Assembly (NCBI GenBank): GCA_033439255.1
Contig: CM065887.1
Span: 1,302,001-1,366,000 of the forward strand
Direction: 5' to 3'
Source of the DNA: Hericium rajendrae
Lineage: Eukaryota; Basidiomycota; Agaricomycetes; Russulales; Hericiaceae
Length of the DNA: 64,000 bases
Shown here: piece by piece, positions 46,737 to 56,967 of the stretch
Layout of the letters: each line of letters begins with the position of its first letter
Position numbering within the stretch: position 1 is the stretch's first letter
Made by a program: the position numbers and the translations under genes
The notes under the pieces: model-generated
Told to the model about the DNA's origin: nothing
What the model saw: the letters and a program-made list of their open reading frames with translations, nothing else
Database searches by the model: none

Positions 46737-48795
46737 CTATGCGAGGCCGGACTGCCCGAGGTACGAGCGGATGATGGACTCGTTCACTGGGGTGTGTTAG
46801 CACCACGATCGCCCGCAGCAGCAGCGCGCATCACGCACCGTCGACGATGATCTTCTGCGTTGCCGTGATGTCGAGCATCGACGTGAAGTGCTGCGGGGGT
46901 GAGCTGCCATGAGCCATATGCGCGGCGCAGGACGGAGGGAGGGACGCACGACAAAGAGCGTCTGCTTGGACTGCGCCTTGCGCTTATGCACCTGCACAAA
47001 GTGTGCACGGAAGTACTCCGCCGCGTCCTCGTACCGGTTCGGGCGGTCGCCGTACGACGTGATGCTGCAGCCCATCAACACTCCGCCGGTCACCAGACAG
47101 GGTGGGAAATACGCACTACTTCTTCACCTCGAGCCCGGCCTGCAGCTTTTTCTTCAGCAGGTCCGTCTGCCGGACGTCAGCGCGTGGCATAGGCGACGTG
47201 GCACGGATGCGCGCACCTTGTTGAGCATGAGCACGAGGCTCGAGTTCTTGAGGAGCTTGTTCGTGCAGATGGCCGTGAAGAGCTGCAGCGAATCATCGAT
47301 GCGGTTCGTGCGCGGGTCTTCCTCGAGGTACTGCGGGGCCCTGTCAGGCGGGCCGCTACGCGCGGACAAAGACGCACCTGGTCGAACGCACTGATCGGCG
47401 CGAGGAAGATGATCGCGGTCGCTGTGGGAATGATCGTCAGTCGCGCATGCGGGGCCTGAGAAGGAGGCGGATCGCCGGATTGGGGCAGATGCGCGGGAGA
47501 GGGGCGCACCGTCATCGAAGTAGGGGACCCACGCGTGTCGCTGCTCGTCCTCGCATCAGCTCCGCGCAACGAACAACAGAGCACTTGCCTGACCCCTCTG
47601 TGCCGTCATTAGTACGCGCCGAGAAGCGGGAGAAAGCACGCACCGCGCCGCCGACGTCGTATAGCAGCCAGTTGTAGTGTCCGCCACCGAAGTTGATGTC
47701 GAACGCATGCTCGGTGACGCCCAGGGTCTGTAAACGTACATGCAGGATGTCCTCTGCGGCGCGTTGCCATCAGCAACGTCAGTGCGGGAAAGCGAATTTG
47801 CGCACCCGTAGACGGGAGATAGTCCGGCTCCGCCAGTCGGCGGAGCTCATCCAGGAAGCTGCAAATATTTTGATCAGAACGCACACATCGCCACGAAGCG
47901 CCCCACTCACAACGCCGCGCTCTCCTCGAGCTTGAGCTTCCGCAGGCGCAGCAGCGCGCGCACGGCCGGGTGCGCCCACAGCGCCTCGACGTCGCCGACG
48001 CTCTCCGCGAGCTGCCGCGCGGCCATGTTCGCCATCGCGCCCGCGCGCGCCCCGCCGAGCGAGTTGCGGATGTCCGCGAGCGGCCACGCCCGCGCGGGCG
48101 TGACGAGCGCCTGCCACCCCGCGCGCACGAACACGCCGCTGCGCCCGCCCGCGACGCTCACGCCGTTGCTCAGCTCGCTCGCGAGCGCGTCCTCGGACGC
48201 GGTCAGCGGGAGGAGGCGCGTGCGCAGCGCGGCGACCTCGTCGGGCCAGTTCGGGCCGAGGTTGACGAGGCTGCTGAACGTGTCCTCCTGCGGCACGGTG
48301 AACTCGTAGTCGAGCTCGTCGAGGATCGTGCGGACGGCCTTGATGACGTTGAAGTAGACGATCGGCCGCCAGGACGGCCGTTCTTGGTCCAGCGTCGCCG
48401 AGGAGTAGTATAGCTGGAACTGCTTCTGGAGCGTGGACTTGCCGGACTCGGCCTGCCCGAGGAGCATCACTGCGCGGGGTCAGATCAGCACTAGCGGAGT
48501 GGGTGGAGCGATCCCACCTTTCACGTCCCGCCGCTGGCTTTGCCGTTTCTTGATAAGTTCGCGCTCTTGCTGGTGGGGGTTAGCGTGTGGGTAAGGCGGA
48601 GAACAGGCTAGCTAGACGCACGCGGAGCTGCTCGTCGATGGCGGCACTTATGCGGCGGGCCTCGGCGTCGTCGATGGCCATGGACCTGCGTGGGGGGAAT
48701 GTCTGGCGGGGGCGGTCATTAGTGGGGGATGGCTGGGAGGAGGGGCGGGGCATGGTGGGGAGGGAGGAGAGGCAAGGATGAGAGCTATCCGACAT
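46737..48795 (-). CDS. Heterotrimeric G-protein alpha subunit, divergent basidiomycete type
   Basis: Conserved G-alpha elements appear in order. The P-loop is VMLLGQAESGKSTLQKQF. A helical domain follows, enlarged by an Ala/Arg-rich insertion (SELSNGVSVAGGRSGVF...). Switch I is DILHVRLQTLGVTEHAF, with the arginine and Mg-binding Thr kept. Switch II is LLYDVGGARGQRHAWVPYFD, then D-ATAIIFLAPISAFDQYLEED. G4 is LMLNKTDLLKKKLQAGLEVK, and G5 is HFTSMLDITATQKIIVDV. Switch II differs from the canonical DVGGQRSERKKW by replacement and two extra residues, as I recall for other mushroom G-alpha paralogues. It is assembled from a 9-nt exon (47589-47597) preceded by a TACTAAT branch-site intron and followed by a GC-AG intron. 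The start taken is MSDSSHPCLSS; an internal ATG (MAIDDAEARRIS) is possible. Membrane-associated GTPase signalling is expected; the receptor is unknown. Confidence 0.93.
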
Positions 48796-51381
48796 GGAAT
48801 ATAATGGATCTCACGGAGATGTGATGGGAGATCGACGGGCGTTTGCGCGCAATGTATGTCACCGCTGGCTGTGTAAGTGTAACTGATGATCATGCAATGT
48901 TCCCTATCTATTGACCTCGCGTTCACCGCGGAAACCATCACTTCGCGAAGCATCATCCAGCAATGTGCACATTCCATCCGGCCATCCACCAACTGGCCAT
49001 CTGGCCATCAGTGCGTAGCCACGCTACCGCCATCTATCCGCCGCCGCCCCACCACCCTCGACCAGGAGGGCCTGAAGGCAGTCCGCACTGCAATGGAACA
49101 GACGGTCGCTGCGAACTCGCGCCTGCGCACATCGCGACTCTGAATCGACAAGCTTTCATGAGCGCACGTCAAGGACGCGACATCCAGTGGCACGGCATAT
49201 TAAGGGCCCCGGAAGGGGACATCCATAAAGATCCCAAGTCTTCGGAGTCGTTGATGAGATGTATAAGTTCAATGAACTCGGCAGTTCGCGCCCATTCTGG
49301 GTCTTCACCGCCTCGTGTCAGACAAGCATAAGGATATCCTAAGAATCCTTGGGGCAATCAACGATCGGATGCAGTGCGTAGACCTGGGTAGAACGGCTGA
49401 CCGACCGGGGGCCCCAGAATGCAAGGAGTTTTGAGGTGCAGCGAAAATATGGGAGCCAAAGTATGCGAGTGAGCCGTCACCGACAGGAACAAAGTCTGAG
49501 ATCCCACAGACAAAGAAGCACGGAGATTCCAGAGCTGGCCCCACAGTCGGGATACTGTACTCCCTAGTTGCCTAAGACGAGTCTCCGGGTTATGATCAAG
49601 ATGAGTTTCATCACAAACCAAGTCTGCATCGATGGTACCAAGGTCTATTCTTGCGCAATAGGATATGAAACCTTCTGGCTTCATGGGAGGCACTTTTATG
49701 AAATGATATTCTAGCAGCCATCCTAAAACCCCTGTACTGACAGTCGGCGCGTTTGTTCGTCTTAGAAAAAATGGCAAAAACTTACCAGCTTGGATGCTTC
49801 AATATCGTGAAAGAGGTTGTGGTGACGGTGATATCGCGGATTACTGCGCTTTCATCATCGAGCTTGGCGACCTAAATGCACGATTCATAAAGCATCAATA
49901 ATATTTCGGAGACTTGGCATATTATAAACTGTGAAAATGGTCGTTCACTCTGACGCTGTGTAAATCGGTGCGAAACAATGTTGAGGATCAATATACTGTT
50001 TCACAGTAGTTCATGCGGTAGAAAGGAACACAGGGGTATTCGCGGCGAGGAAGAGGTGACGCGACCGACGCGCCGCGATCAGGTGATCCGTCACGTAAAT
50101 GAGCTTAGTCATTATGCCGCGACCATCCTGCGCGCTCTCCTGGCTGAGGACGACACCATCATATGCATCAGCTATCATGTCGTCGCAGAGTACCATCGCA
50201 CAACTCATTTTACCTTCGATCCGCCCCGCATATTTGAATTAGCCCTCCCGCGACTTTGTTCTCAATCCGTCGTCGGATCGCGAGTTGTGAAGCGTCTCGC
50301 CGGCACGTCCTGCGCGAGGCCAGCCTGTCAATCTGGTAAGCTATCTATGCATAGTGCGGGCCGATCTCTGCTTTCGCTCCATACATTTGATCCGCAGGTG
50401 CATACCAAGTTTAGAAACATCTTGAGATCGTCTTTGTTCTGAATACGTCTAGCCGTGACTCTTCGAATGCCGGCAGCCAACAGATATCTTTCATTTCTCG
50501 AGCGCCGCTACACATCCTCCAATGGAACCTGTACGTGCGTCAGCTCAATTACTTCGTCTGACATCTCTGTAGCTTCTAGCCCGCAGCTTTCGACTGGATC
50601 TCTTGCATCTTCTTCTGGATTTCGGACTACCGACGAGGCCATCGCGACCCGCACTGGCACCCGCGCCTCGTTACGTACCCGGCATTCATCCTGGACCACC
50701 TTCGCTGATCGCGGTGATTCCATTCATATACGCGACACCCTCATAATTGCCTCGTCTTCTAGTGCACCTTGGCTTGCTTCGTGCGGGGATGCGCCCCATG
50801 CTTGTTTCATGAACAGTACGGCATAGCACAGCGAATGCGCCTCTGGTGGTATGTTCTGTCTTGATCTGGGCTAGAAGACAGAGGGGACGGCGATAGCGGC
50901 GCTGTTAGTGCGTAGCGCATCTCCAGACTTCGCGCCGGCCAATATGAAAGCTCTCTTCGAAGTGTGTCCGCGGGTCAGATCTGGGTGCTCCTATCGTAAC
51001 CATGCCGTACATGCACCCGCACTTACAGATCGGCTCCATGCCGTCTTCTGGTACGGAACAGCGAGACTGAGGCGAGGATCCCGCAGCGTCGCCGCACCTC
51101 AACTGGTCGGAAAGCGATCGCGCTCGCGTCGATCTGCCGCCGGTGATTGCATCGACAACAACACAAGGTCCTTCTGGCACAAAGACTACAGAGCTCATGC
51201 CGACCGATCCGCCTACGCGTTGAACAAGCCGTGATCCAGTGCCAACGTTTGAACGCCGGAATGATTCCCTCGCAGCGCACGCCGTAACTGAATGGATGCC
51301 GCGCTTCCATACCCTTACAACGCACTCCTTACACTCTATTACGGAAGCCTCTAGATCCGCGGAAGCGCAGACTGAGAGATT
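48796..51381. other. Gene-poor region, with a possible fragment at 49.36-49.90 kb
   Basis: About 2.6 kb. On the minus strand, 49782-49875 reads VAKLDDESAVIRDITVTTTS between splice-like signals. It resembles SSRIAIDSAVISVTTAS of the surface-protein gene at 40.4-40.5 kb, also at DNA level over about 20 bp (ATCACCGTCACCACAACCTC-like). The next frame (49358-49777) shows no further similarity, so this may be only a relic. Other frames (49978-50442 plus, 50905-51198 minus) are unsupported. Confidence 0.35.
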
Positions 51382-52810
51382 CTATATAGCCTGCTCCGGC
51401 CCCAGCTCGCGGCTGAGGAAGTGCGCGATGTACTGCGTCCAGCCCTCCGCGACGCCCGCGCCCGCCATCACGTGCAAGCAGTCCGTCGACACGTGCGCGT
51501 CGGGCCGCAGCCGCCCCGGGCGGTCGAGCGGCAGGAAGTGGACGTGCGGGTACGCGCCGTCGGCGAGTAGCTCCTGCTCTCAAGTATCATTATCTACCTC
51601 CCCACGATGTGCACGAACGGGGCACGCACCTCGAAGAGATCGTTGAACGCGCCGATCTGTGCCCAGTTGTACGTGTCCGCCGGCGGCTCGACGTACGCGT
51701 CCCACGCGTCCCGGTGCGCCGCGCAGTCGACGTGTCCGGGAAGATACGCGCGCACCAGTACCACCGGTTCCAGCGCGCCAGGCTGCACCGCGCGGTGCGC
51801 CTGGAGCAGGCCCTCGACCTCGTTGGCCCACGCGGCCGCCGCGCGCGCGAAGAGCGCAAGCACGGCCTGCATGTCCGGCAGCCCAGCGAACGTGCGCGTC
51901 GTCCAGTGCCCCGCGCTGCTGAGCACGAGCGCGCGGTATCGCGCATCAGGCAGCGGCGCCGCGAGCAGCGCGGCGCACGCGGCGGGGCCGAGCGTCCACA
52001 GCGCGACGTCCTGGTCGAAGAGCGCGTCCTCCGGCGTCCCGTGCAGCGCGGCGAGCTGCGGCTTCGTGAGGAGGACGTCCGCGCGGCGGAAGGTGACGAG
52101 CGGCGTGTGCGCGAGGGAGAAGCCCGGCGGGAAGGCGAGCGTGGGCACGAGCGGGGACTCGGGCGCGAGGAAGAGGTGCTGCGGCCAGCCGTGGTCGTAT
52201 GCGCCGCCGTCGTACGTCGGCTCCGCGCGCACGTGCGGGAACAGCGTGCACGAGAGCGAGAAGAAGTGGTTCTCCGTCACTGAGTCTGCGGGTGCGTGGG
52301 TGCGCGGTGCGAGCGGATGTGGATGCGAATGGACGTACCGCCGATGAGCAGCCATCCGCCGTTCTCGACGAGGTCGCGCACGAGCGCGGCGCCGTCGAGG
52401 GCGCGCAGCGCGGTGCATTCTGCGCCGGGCACCCAGTCGTACGACGCGACGCGCGGGAAGCGGTCCCACTGCCGTGCATCGTCCGCGCCGAGGTGCCACG
52501 GGACCTCGCGCGAACTGGCACACCCGCTGAAGCCATTGTGCATGAACACATCCTCCGGATGCGTGAGCGAGCCGTTGTTCGGCGCTGTGCGCGGGTGGGG
52601 TGCCCAGTGGCCGGCCGCGTATGCGCGCGGAGGGCAGGAGCCCGCGTCGGTGTGACTCTGTGTACGCTCGAGCGTCATGGAATGCGAGACGAAGAGCCAG
52701 ATCAGGAAGCATGCGGAAAGGACCCAGAGGATGAGCATACGCCCATCTGTGAAGCAGCGCATCGTGCGCGTGGGAGGGAGGCGGGAGGTGGCTGCTGGTA
52801 CGAAACCCAT
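51382..52810 (-). CDS. PC-esterase/GDSL-like type II membrane protein (putative glycan O-acyltransferase)
   Basis: The start ATG encodes a short basic cytosolic tail and one signal anchor (RMLILWVLSACFLIWLFVSH, about residues 24-43), which suggests a Golgi or secretory type II protein. After an in-phase intron, GGWLLIG-DSVTENHFFSLSC gives the GDS nucleophile motif near residue 157. The C-terminal exon (EELLADGAYPHVHFLPLDRP) ends with DAHVSTDCLHVMAGAGVAEG, the D-x-x-H pair of the SGNH/PC-esterase fold. This domain order is shared with CAS1-like and trichome-birefringence-like proteins that acetylate glycans; substrate and direction of the reaction are inference. The exons are very GC-rich. A fragment of this gene is repeated at 56.80-56.96 kb. 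The splice after VRAPFVHIVGR near 51592 is approximate. Confidence 0.82.
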
Positions 52811-53429
52811 GGTACGTACTTAAGGGTGGGAGTCACGATGGGCCCGAACTACCCCCTTGTTAAATAGCAGTTGTACAATCGATACGGCCTGCTTAAAGAG
52901 CGTGTCAGAGACAACCCATGCGGCGAAGATAGTCCTGGTCCAGAGCTGGAATGAATGGACAGAAGGCTCGTCCCCGACGAGCAACTTGGCGGAAAGGAGC
53001 TTGATACAGGAATACCATCAAGCACCGAGTCGGGAGTAAACCTTCGGATGTCATTATCTCTGGGCCGCAGATGCCCAGCGAGGCCCCGGGATTTGAAGGA
53101 CTGAATTGACAGTGCTCGTCAGGCGGGGGTTAGGGTGGCGGTCATGACGGCGTTCGCTATCGCCCTGAGATCAGCTACAAGCACATGGTTTTCACCTGCA
53201 AGTGGTATGGTTCCAATGGATGCCGTGTCGAGTAAAGAAGTGACGTCGCGGGGCGTCGAAGTTCGAGATGTCCAGGTTGAAGTTAACGTTGAAGTCCCAA
53301 GACAGTGAACGCCATCCTCTCGGATGCCTCCGTCATGCACCATCTCGGGCGCTACTTCAAAGCTTCATCCTAAACAAACCCATGGGGATCGAGATAGCTC
53401 TGAGGATATTGTGCGCGCAAGCCTCAAAG
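52811..53429. other. Intergenic region upstream of the PC-esterase gene
   Basis: About 620 bp with no gene recognised. An isolated fragment on the plus strand (ILVQSWNEWTEGSSPTSN, near 52932-52985) looks protein-like: the tryptophan-rich NEWTE pattern resembles glycoside-hydrolase or glycosyltransferase ends, but no flanking exon fits. Confidence 0.35.
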
Positions 53430-54240
53430 GTCTTCGCCGCGGGATACACAGCTGTTGTGAAAAAATATGATATGAATCGGCTTCGTCTGATGAAGATGAC
53501 TTTAGTCTCCAAGTAACTAGTACTTACCGCTGCCATTTGACTGTGAACTCACGATGACCCGCTGTGAACGTTCACATTTCACAGTTTCAAGCCCGGGCCT
53601 GCAATGCTGAGCTCCTGAATTATGGAAAGGATCAGCAGCATCTTACCTGTCCGCCCACGGTATCCCGGCGCCGCCATCGCGCAGCTCGAGGTCCGTCCGC
53701 GCTCTCACCCTGCCGTCGTCTGTGCTGCATTTATCCCCGCATGTGCAAATCTAATGGCATTGGAACCACCGCCATCCGCATCTTTGATCGGTTCATGTTC
53801 CCTCTCCGACCCACGGGCCATTCATCAGAAATTCTATGCCCTATACACATACCGCAAGCCAATCCGCCTCTTTTCTCGCACAGGAGTTGTATATACTGTA
53901 GGATTATCGTTCCGTGTCGGAGGTACGAGCCGAGGTGCTCGTGATTAAATTAGATTAGATAGCTCTTTTTTTGTACTTAAGGTGTTTGTTGTGCAATCGA
54001 ACCCCCCCGCGCATTTGCGCGGGTTCCCTGCTTACCCTGGACCCTCGCGCTGCTCGTCAGCAGCGGGCGCAGGCGCGGGCTTCGTCGCCCTGCGCATGCC
54101 CGAGACAGTCGGCGGCCGCCACGGAGCGGCGCCAGCACCCGTGCCGGGTCTCGCAGGGCGCATCGGCGGGCGCACGGACGCGGAGGTCGCTGGGCGTCTC
54201 GCTGCCGCCGTGGGCGGGCGCGACGGCGCTGATGTTAGAG
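53430..54240. repeat. Left copy of a segmental duplication, with a relic of the securin-like gene
   Basis: Three blocks here match, in the same order and orientation, DNA at 56.97-57.68 kb. The block at 53434-53580 shares stretches such as GGATACACAG, GTTGTGAA and CGTCTGATGAAG. The block at 53869-53900 shares CCGCCTCTTTTCTC and ACACAGGAGT-type sequence. The block at 54060-54240 matches the 3' coding end of the securin-like gene (shared GTGCCGGGTCTCGCAGG and GCGGGCGCACGGACGCGGAG). The gene piece lacks the terminal FDI stop region, so it is a relic. Identity is clearly below 100%, indicating an old event. Confidence 0.75.
54006..54023. repeat. Perfect GC-rich hairpin
   Basis: CCCGCGCA-TT-TGCGCGGG: an 8-bp perfect stem with a 2-nt loop, flanked by GAACCC on the left and GGGTTC ending on the right. 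It lies in non-coding DNA inside the left duplication block. Confidence 0.6.
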
Positions 54241-54472
54241 CAAAGTCGTCGTTAGGACTCAACGACAGGATAAGACGGGGAGGAAGGGGGGAGACGAACC
54301 TAGACAACGATCCAACCGTAAAGCACCTATCTGCACTGACAACCAACCAATAGATAACGAAGCGGAGAGGAGGAAGAAGAAGGCGCGTGGAGATGGGAGA
54401 AGAAGAAATCGCAGAAGCACAAACCGAGACGGCTCCGACTCTGGCTGCCTTGTGGACGTTGCATTGCAGCAC

Positions 54473-56188
54473 CTACTCGACGACCGGGTAGAGGTGTGCA
54501 TTGGGGTACATAGTCTTGACGACAGACCAGAGCCAGAAGAACGGCATTGCGTACGTGACATCGGACGACTGCGCCATACCAGCACCGCCAGTGAGCAAGC
54601 CACCGAAGCGTCCGAGCCGGTCGACGATCACCGACCCCGAGTCTCCGCCCTTGGAAAAGGCTCCGGACTCGCCGTCGTACGGCAGGATCGCCCATTCCTT
54701 GGACGTCTGGGTGCCGGTGGGGAAGTACTCCCTGACATAGGAGAAGATGCCGGTAGCCCTGCCGATGGTGGTCTTCGTGGCCAGACCGCACTTGGTGACG
54801 AAGAGGCAAGGTTCGTTGTTGATGTCCAGCATGTCGGGGTGGTGCAGGAGCTCTTCCGAGATGATGTCCCCGAGCGGAAGGAGGCGATCGCTGGGGTACT
54901 TGAACTCTGGCTTGGTGTCGATGTGGGGGTACATCATGCGCGTGAACTTGGCGCCGTCGATCTCCGGCCCTAGGTAGATATGAACAGTTAGAATGGACGG
55001 CTTTAGTGAGATAGATCAAAACGCACCCAAGTCCAAGACGTTCATAGGCCCTTCAACGTTCTTGAACCTGTCCTTCTTGAGCTTGATGATGGCGACATCC
55101 TTGCTGAAGCCGTGCGGAGGGGTATCGACAGAGATGGGAGGAGAGCGGACGACGTGTCCAATGATGCGCCGGCTGCGCTTGGACCACTCCCTCTTCGTCG
55201 TCACGTAGAGCTCTTCAAGCTCGTCGATCGCCTCTCTCGTCTTCCTCAACAGCTCTTCAGTCTCCTTCAGATCCTTCTTGGCCTTCTCAGCGGCAGCGGT
55301 AGTGCCCTCCGCCTTCGGCTTCAGCTTCTCGATCGAGTCCTCGTGGATCTCTGCCGTGATACCGAGGCTTCCGATCTCGATGCGGACGGACTGGAGGTAG
55401 CCGTGCCAGGCCTTGGTGCCCATGAGGAGGACGTCTCTGCGAGGCGTGCTGGTGTTGCGGGTGTACTCGCTGTTGTCCTCGTCTTCCGGAAAGAGGACGT
55501 GGCGAGCGGTAACGGCTAAGATGTCCTTGCTCTCGCCGCCTTCGGCAAAGTAGAAACCGAGAGTGCCGATGCTTTGGCACTGAGGCGCTCTGGCGTTAGA
55601 AATGGGAAGGCCGAGCGAAGTAGTGAGCGGGTCGATAACATTCTTGGTTGCATCGAGGTTCGAGACCGGTGCGTAGAGCTCCGGGCCGGTCGAGCGTCGG
55701 TAGACGGACTCGCGGTACTCCACGTCGACGTCGTGAATGCCGTGACTCCCAAGAAGGTTGAGCAAGGCGTTTGCCGACTTGCAGGCGTCCTCGCCGCCGA
55801 GCCTGTCCGGAATAACGCCAATCCACAAGACTACGGGACTGATAACGACATCTTCGTCCGTGCCAGAGGAAAAACGAACGACATCGACCGAAGAGAAGAT
55901 GATCTTCTGCTGGTCCAGGAGATCAACAACCTGGGGGCCTATGGTGTCCCAAAGGTCGTTCAACCGGTGCCCATAGACAGGACGAAGCTGTTTCAGGTGG
56001 CGATACGCCTCGGGCCCGGTGGGCTTGACCCAGGGCTGCTTCGAAGTGCGAAAGACGAGCTGGGGAGGTGAAGGGGAGATGCCAGAATAGTAGAAGGTGG
56101 CCTCAGCCGCGGAGACAGCGTACGCAGAGGAGCCAGAGGAATCGCGGGACTCATACGAATCGAGGAGACTGAGATCGGAGAATTCCAT
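54473..56188 (-). CDS. Trypsin-like serine protease with a coiled-coil insertion
   Basis: Two exons (55027-56188, 54473-54969) joined in phase give 552 residues from MEFSDLSLLDSYESRD. The chymotrypsin-fold triad is readable: DILAVTARHVLFPED (His about 230), HGFSKDVAIIKLKK (Asp about 364) and FSKGGDSGSVIVDR (Ser about 498), then FGGLLTGGAG. Between His and Asp, residues about 283-340 form a Lys/Glu-rich predicted coiled coil (AEKAKKDLKETEELLRKTRE) that is absent from ordinary trypsins. The N-terminal 200 residues form a conserved-looking extra domain. There is no signal peptide from this start, so it is probably intracellular. The upstream frame to 56338 is hydrophobic (FYYYLLILTISYAHL) and might instead be leader or intron. 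The gene sits between the two copies of a segmental duplication. Confidence 0.85.
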
Positions 56189-56795
56189 TTCGGTGGAGGT
56201 GGTGGGGCCTTGGGAGTGCTGCTTCGCAAGGAAGATGCATAAAGCGAGGAATGAGTCAGAGATGGTCACTAAATGAGCATAAGAAATGGTCAGTATCAAA
56301 AGATAATAGTAGAAAGCTAAGGTACTTGCTTGGTACAAGTTGGACAGAGAGAGACGACTGAGAAAAACTAGTCTCCTATGCAGACCTTACGGCTGCTAAC
56401 AGAACATCAGACCGCCTGCGGGTCTAATTCTGCTCAAGATTTCTGTTTATAGTTGGAGCAGACCAAACAATACTTATATAGGATAGTCCACAGTGTCCGC
56501 TGCAAACCTGATGCAAGAAGGCAGGATGCACTCGCGCTGCAAAGCTCGATGCACTTGCGGCTGAAGGTTTCGGAGTCTGAACACTTGCCAGATTTGGTCG
56601 TCGGCACCACGGCAGACCCACAGTCCACAGCACGTTCGAATCGCGCATTTTGCAACTTGCAGGCTTTGTATTATATTTCTGACACTTCAATAATCTTCGC
56701 TGCACATACAAAACAATAGATAGCCTGACCAGATAGTCAGCGCATCACTGAGTGGCTGGAAAGCAAGGACATCCAGCTCAAATCCAAGTGGCCAT
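56189..56795. other. Upstream region of the serine protease gene
   Basis: About 600 bp with promoter-like AT-rich stretches near 56270-56300 and 56670-56710. A 95-codon minus-strand frame (56424-56711) shows no recognised motif. Confidence 0.4.
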
Positions 56796-56960
56796 CGAAG
56801 AGCTCGTTGAACGCGCCGACCTGCGCCCAGTTGTACGCCATGTCTCCCGGTGCGCCGCGCAGTCGCGCGCCCGGGCAGATACGCGCGCACCAGGACGACA
56901 GGGTCGAGTGCCCCTGGGCGCACCGCGCTGTGCTTCTGGAGCAGACCCTCCACCTCGCGT
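56796..56960 (-). pseudogene. Fragment of the PC-esterase gene
   Basis: On the minus strand, REVEGLLQKHSAVRPGALDP then VVLVRAYLPGRA matches NEVEGLLQAHRAVQPGALEP and VVLVRAYLPGHV of the intact gene (DNA counterpart about 51632-51820). It continues through the NWAQ-GAFN part in a shifted frame. Compared with the intact gene, a few tens of bases around DAWDAYVEPPADTY are missing, which breaks the reading frame. Only this middle part is present, without the GDS or D-x-x-H ends. Confidence 0.8.
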
Positions 56961-56967
56961 GAGTACA

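Noticed and set aside
50905-51198. 97-codon minus-strand frame with CKCGCMYGM cysteine cluster
   Set aside because: Spacing does not match a known zinc finger and no splice support is visible.
51609-52283. Plus-strand frames of 220-246 codons over the PC-esterase gene
   Set aside because: They are antisense shadows; the minus strand has GDS and D-x-x-H motifs, a signal anchor and in-phase introns.
53932-54030. Poly-T (7 T) and poly-C tract considered as a second retroposon
   Set aside because: The T-run is short and no flanking direct repeat was found.
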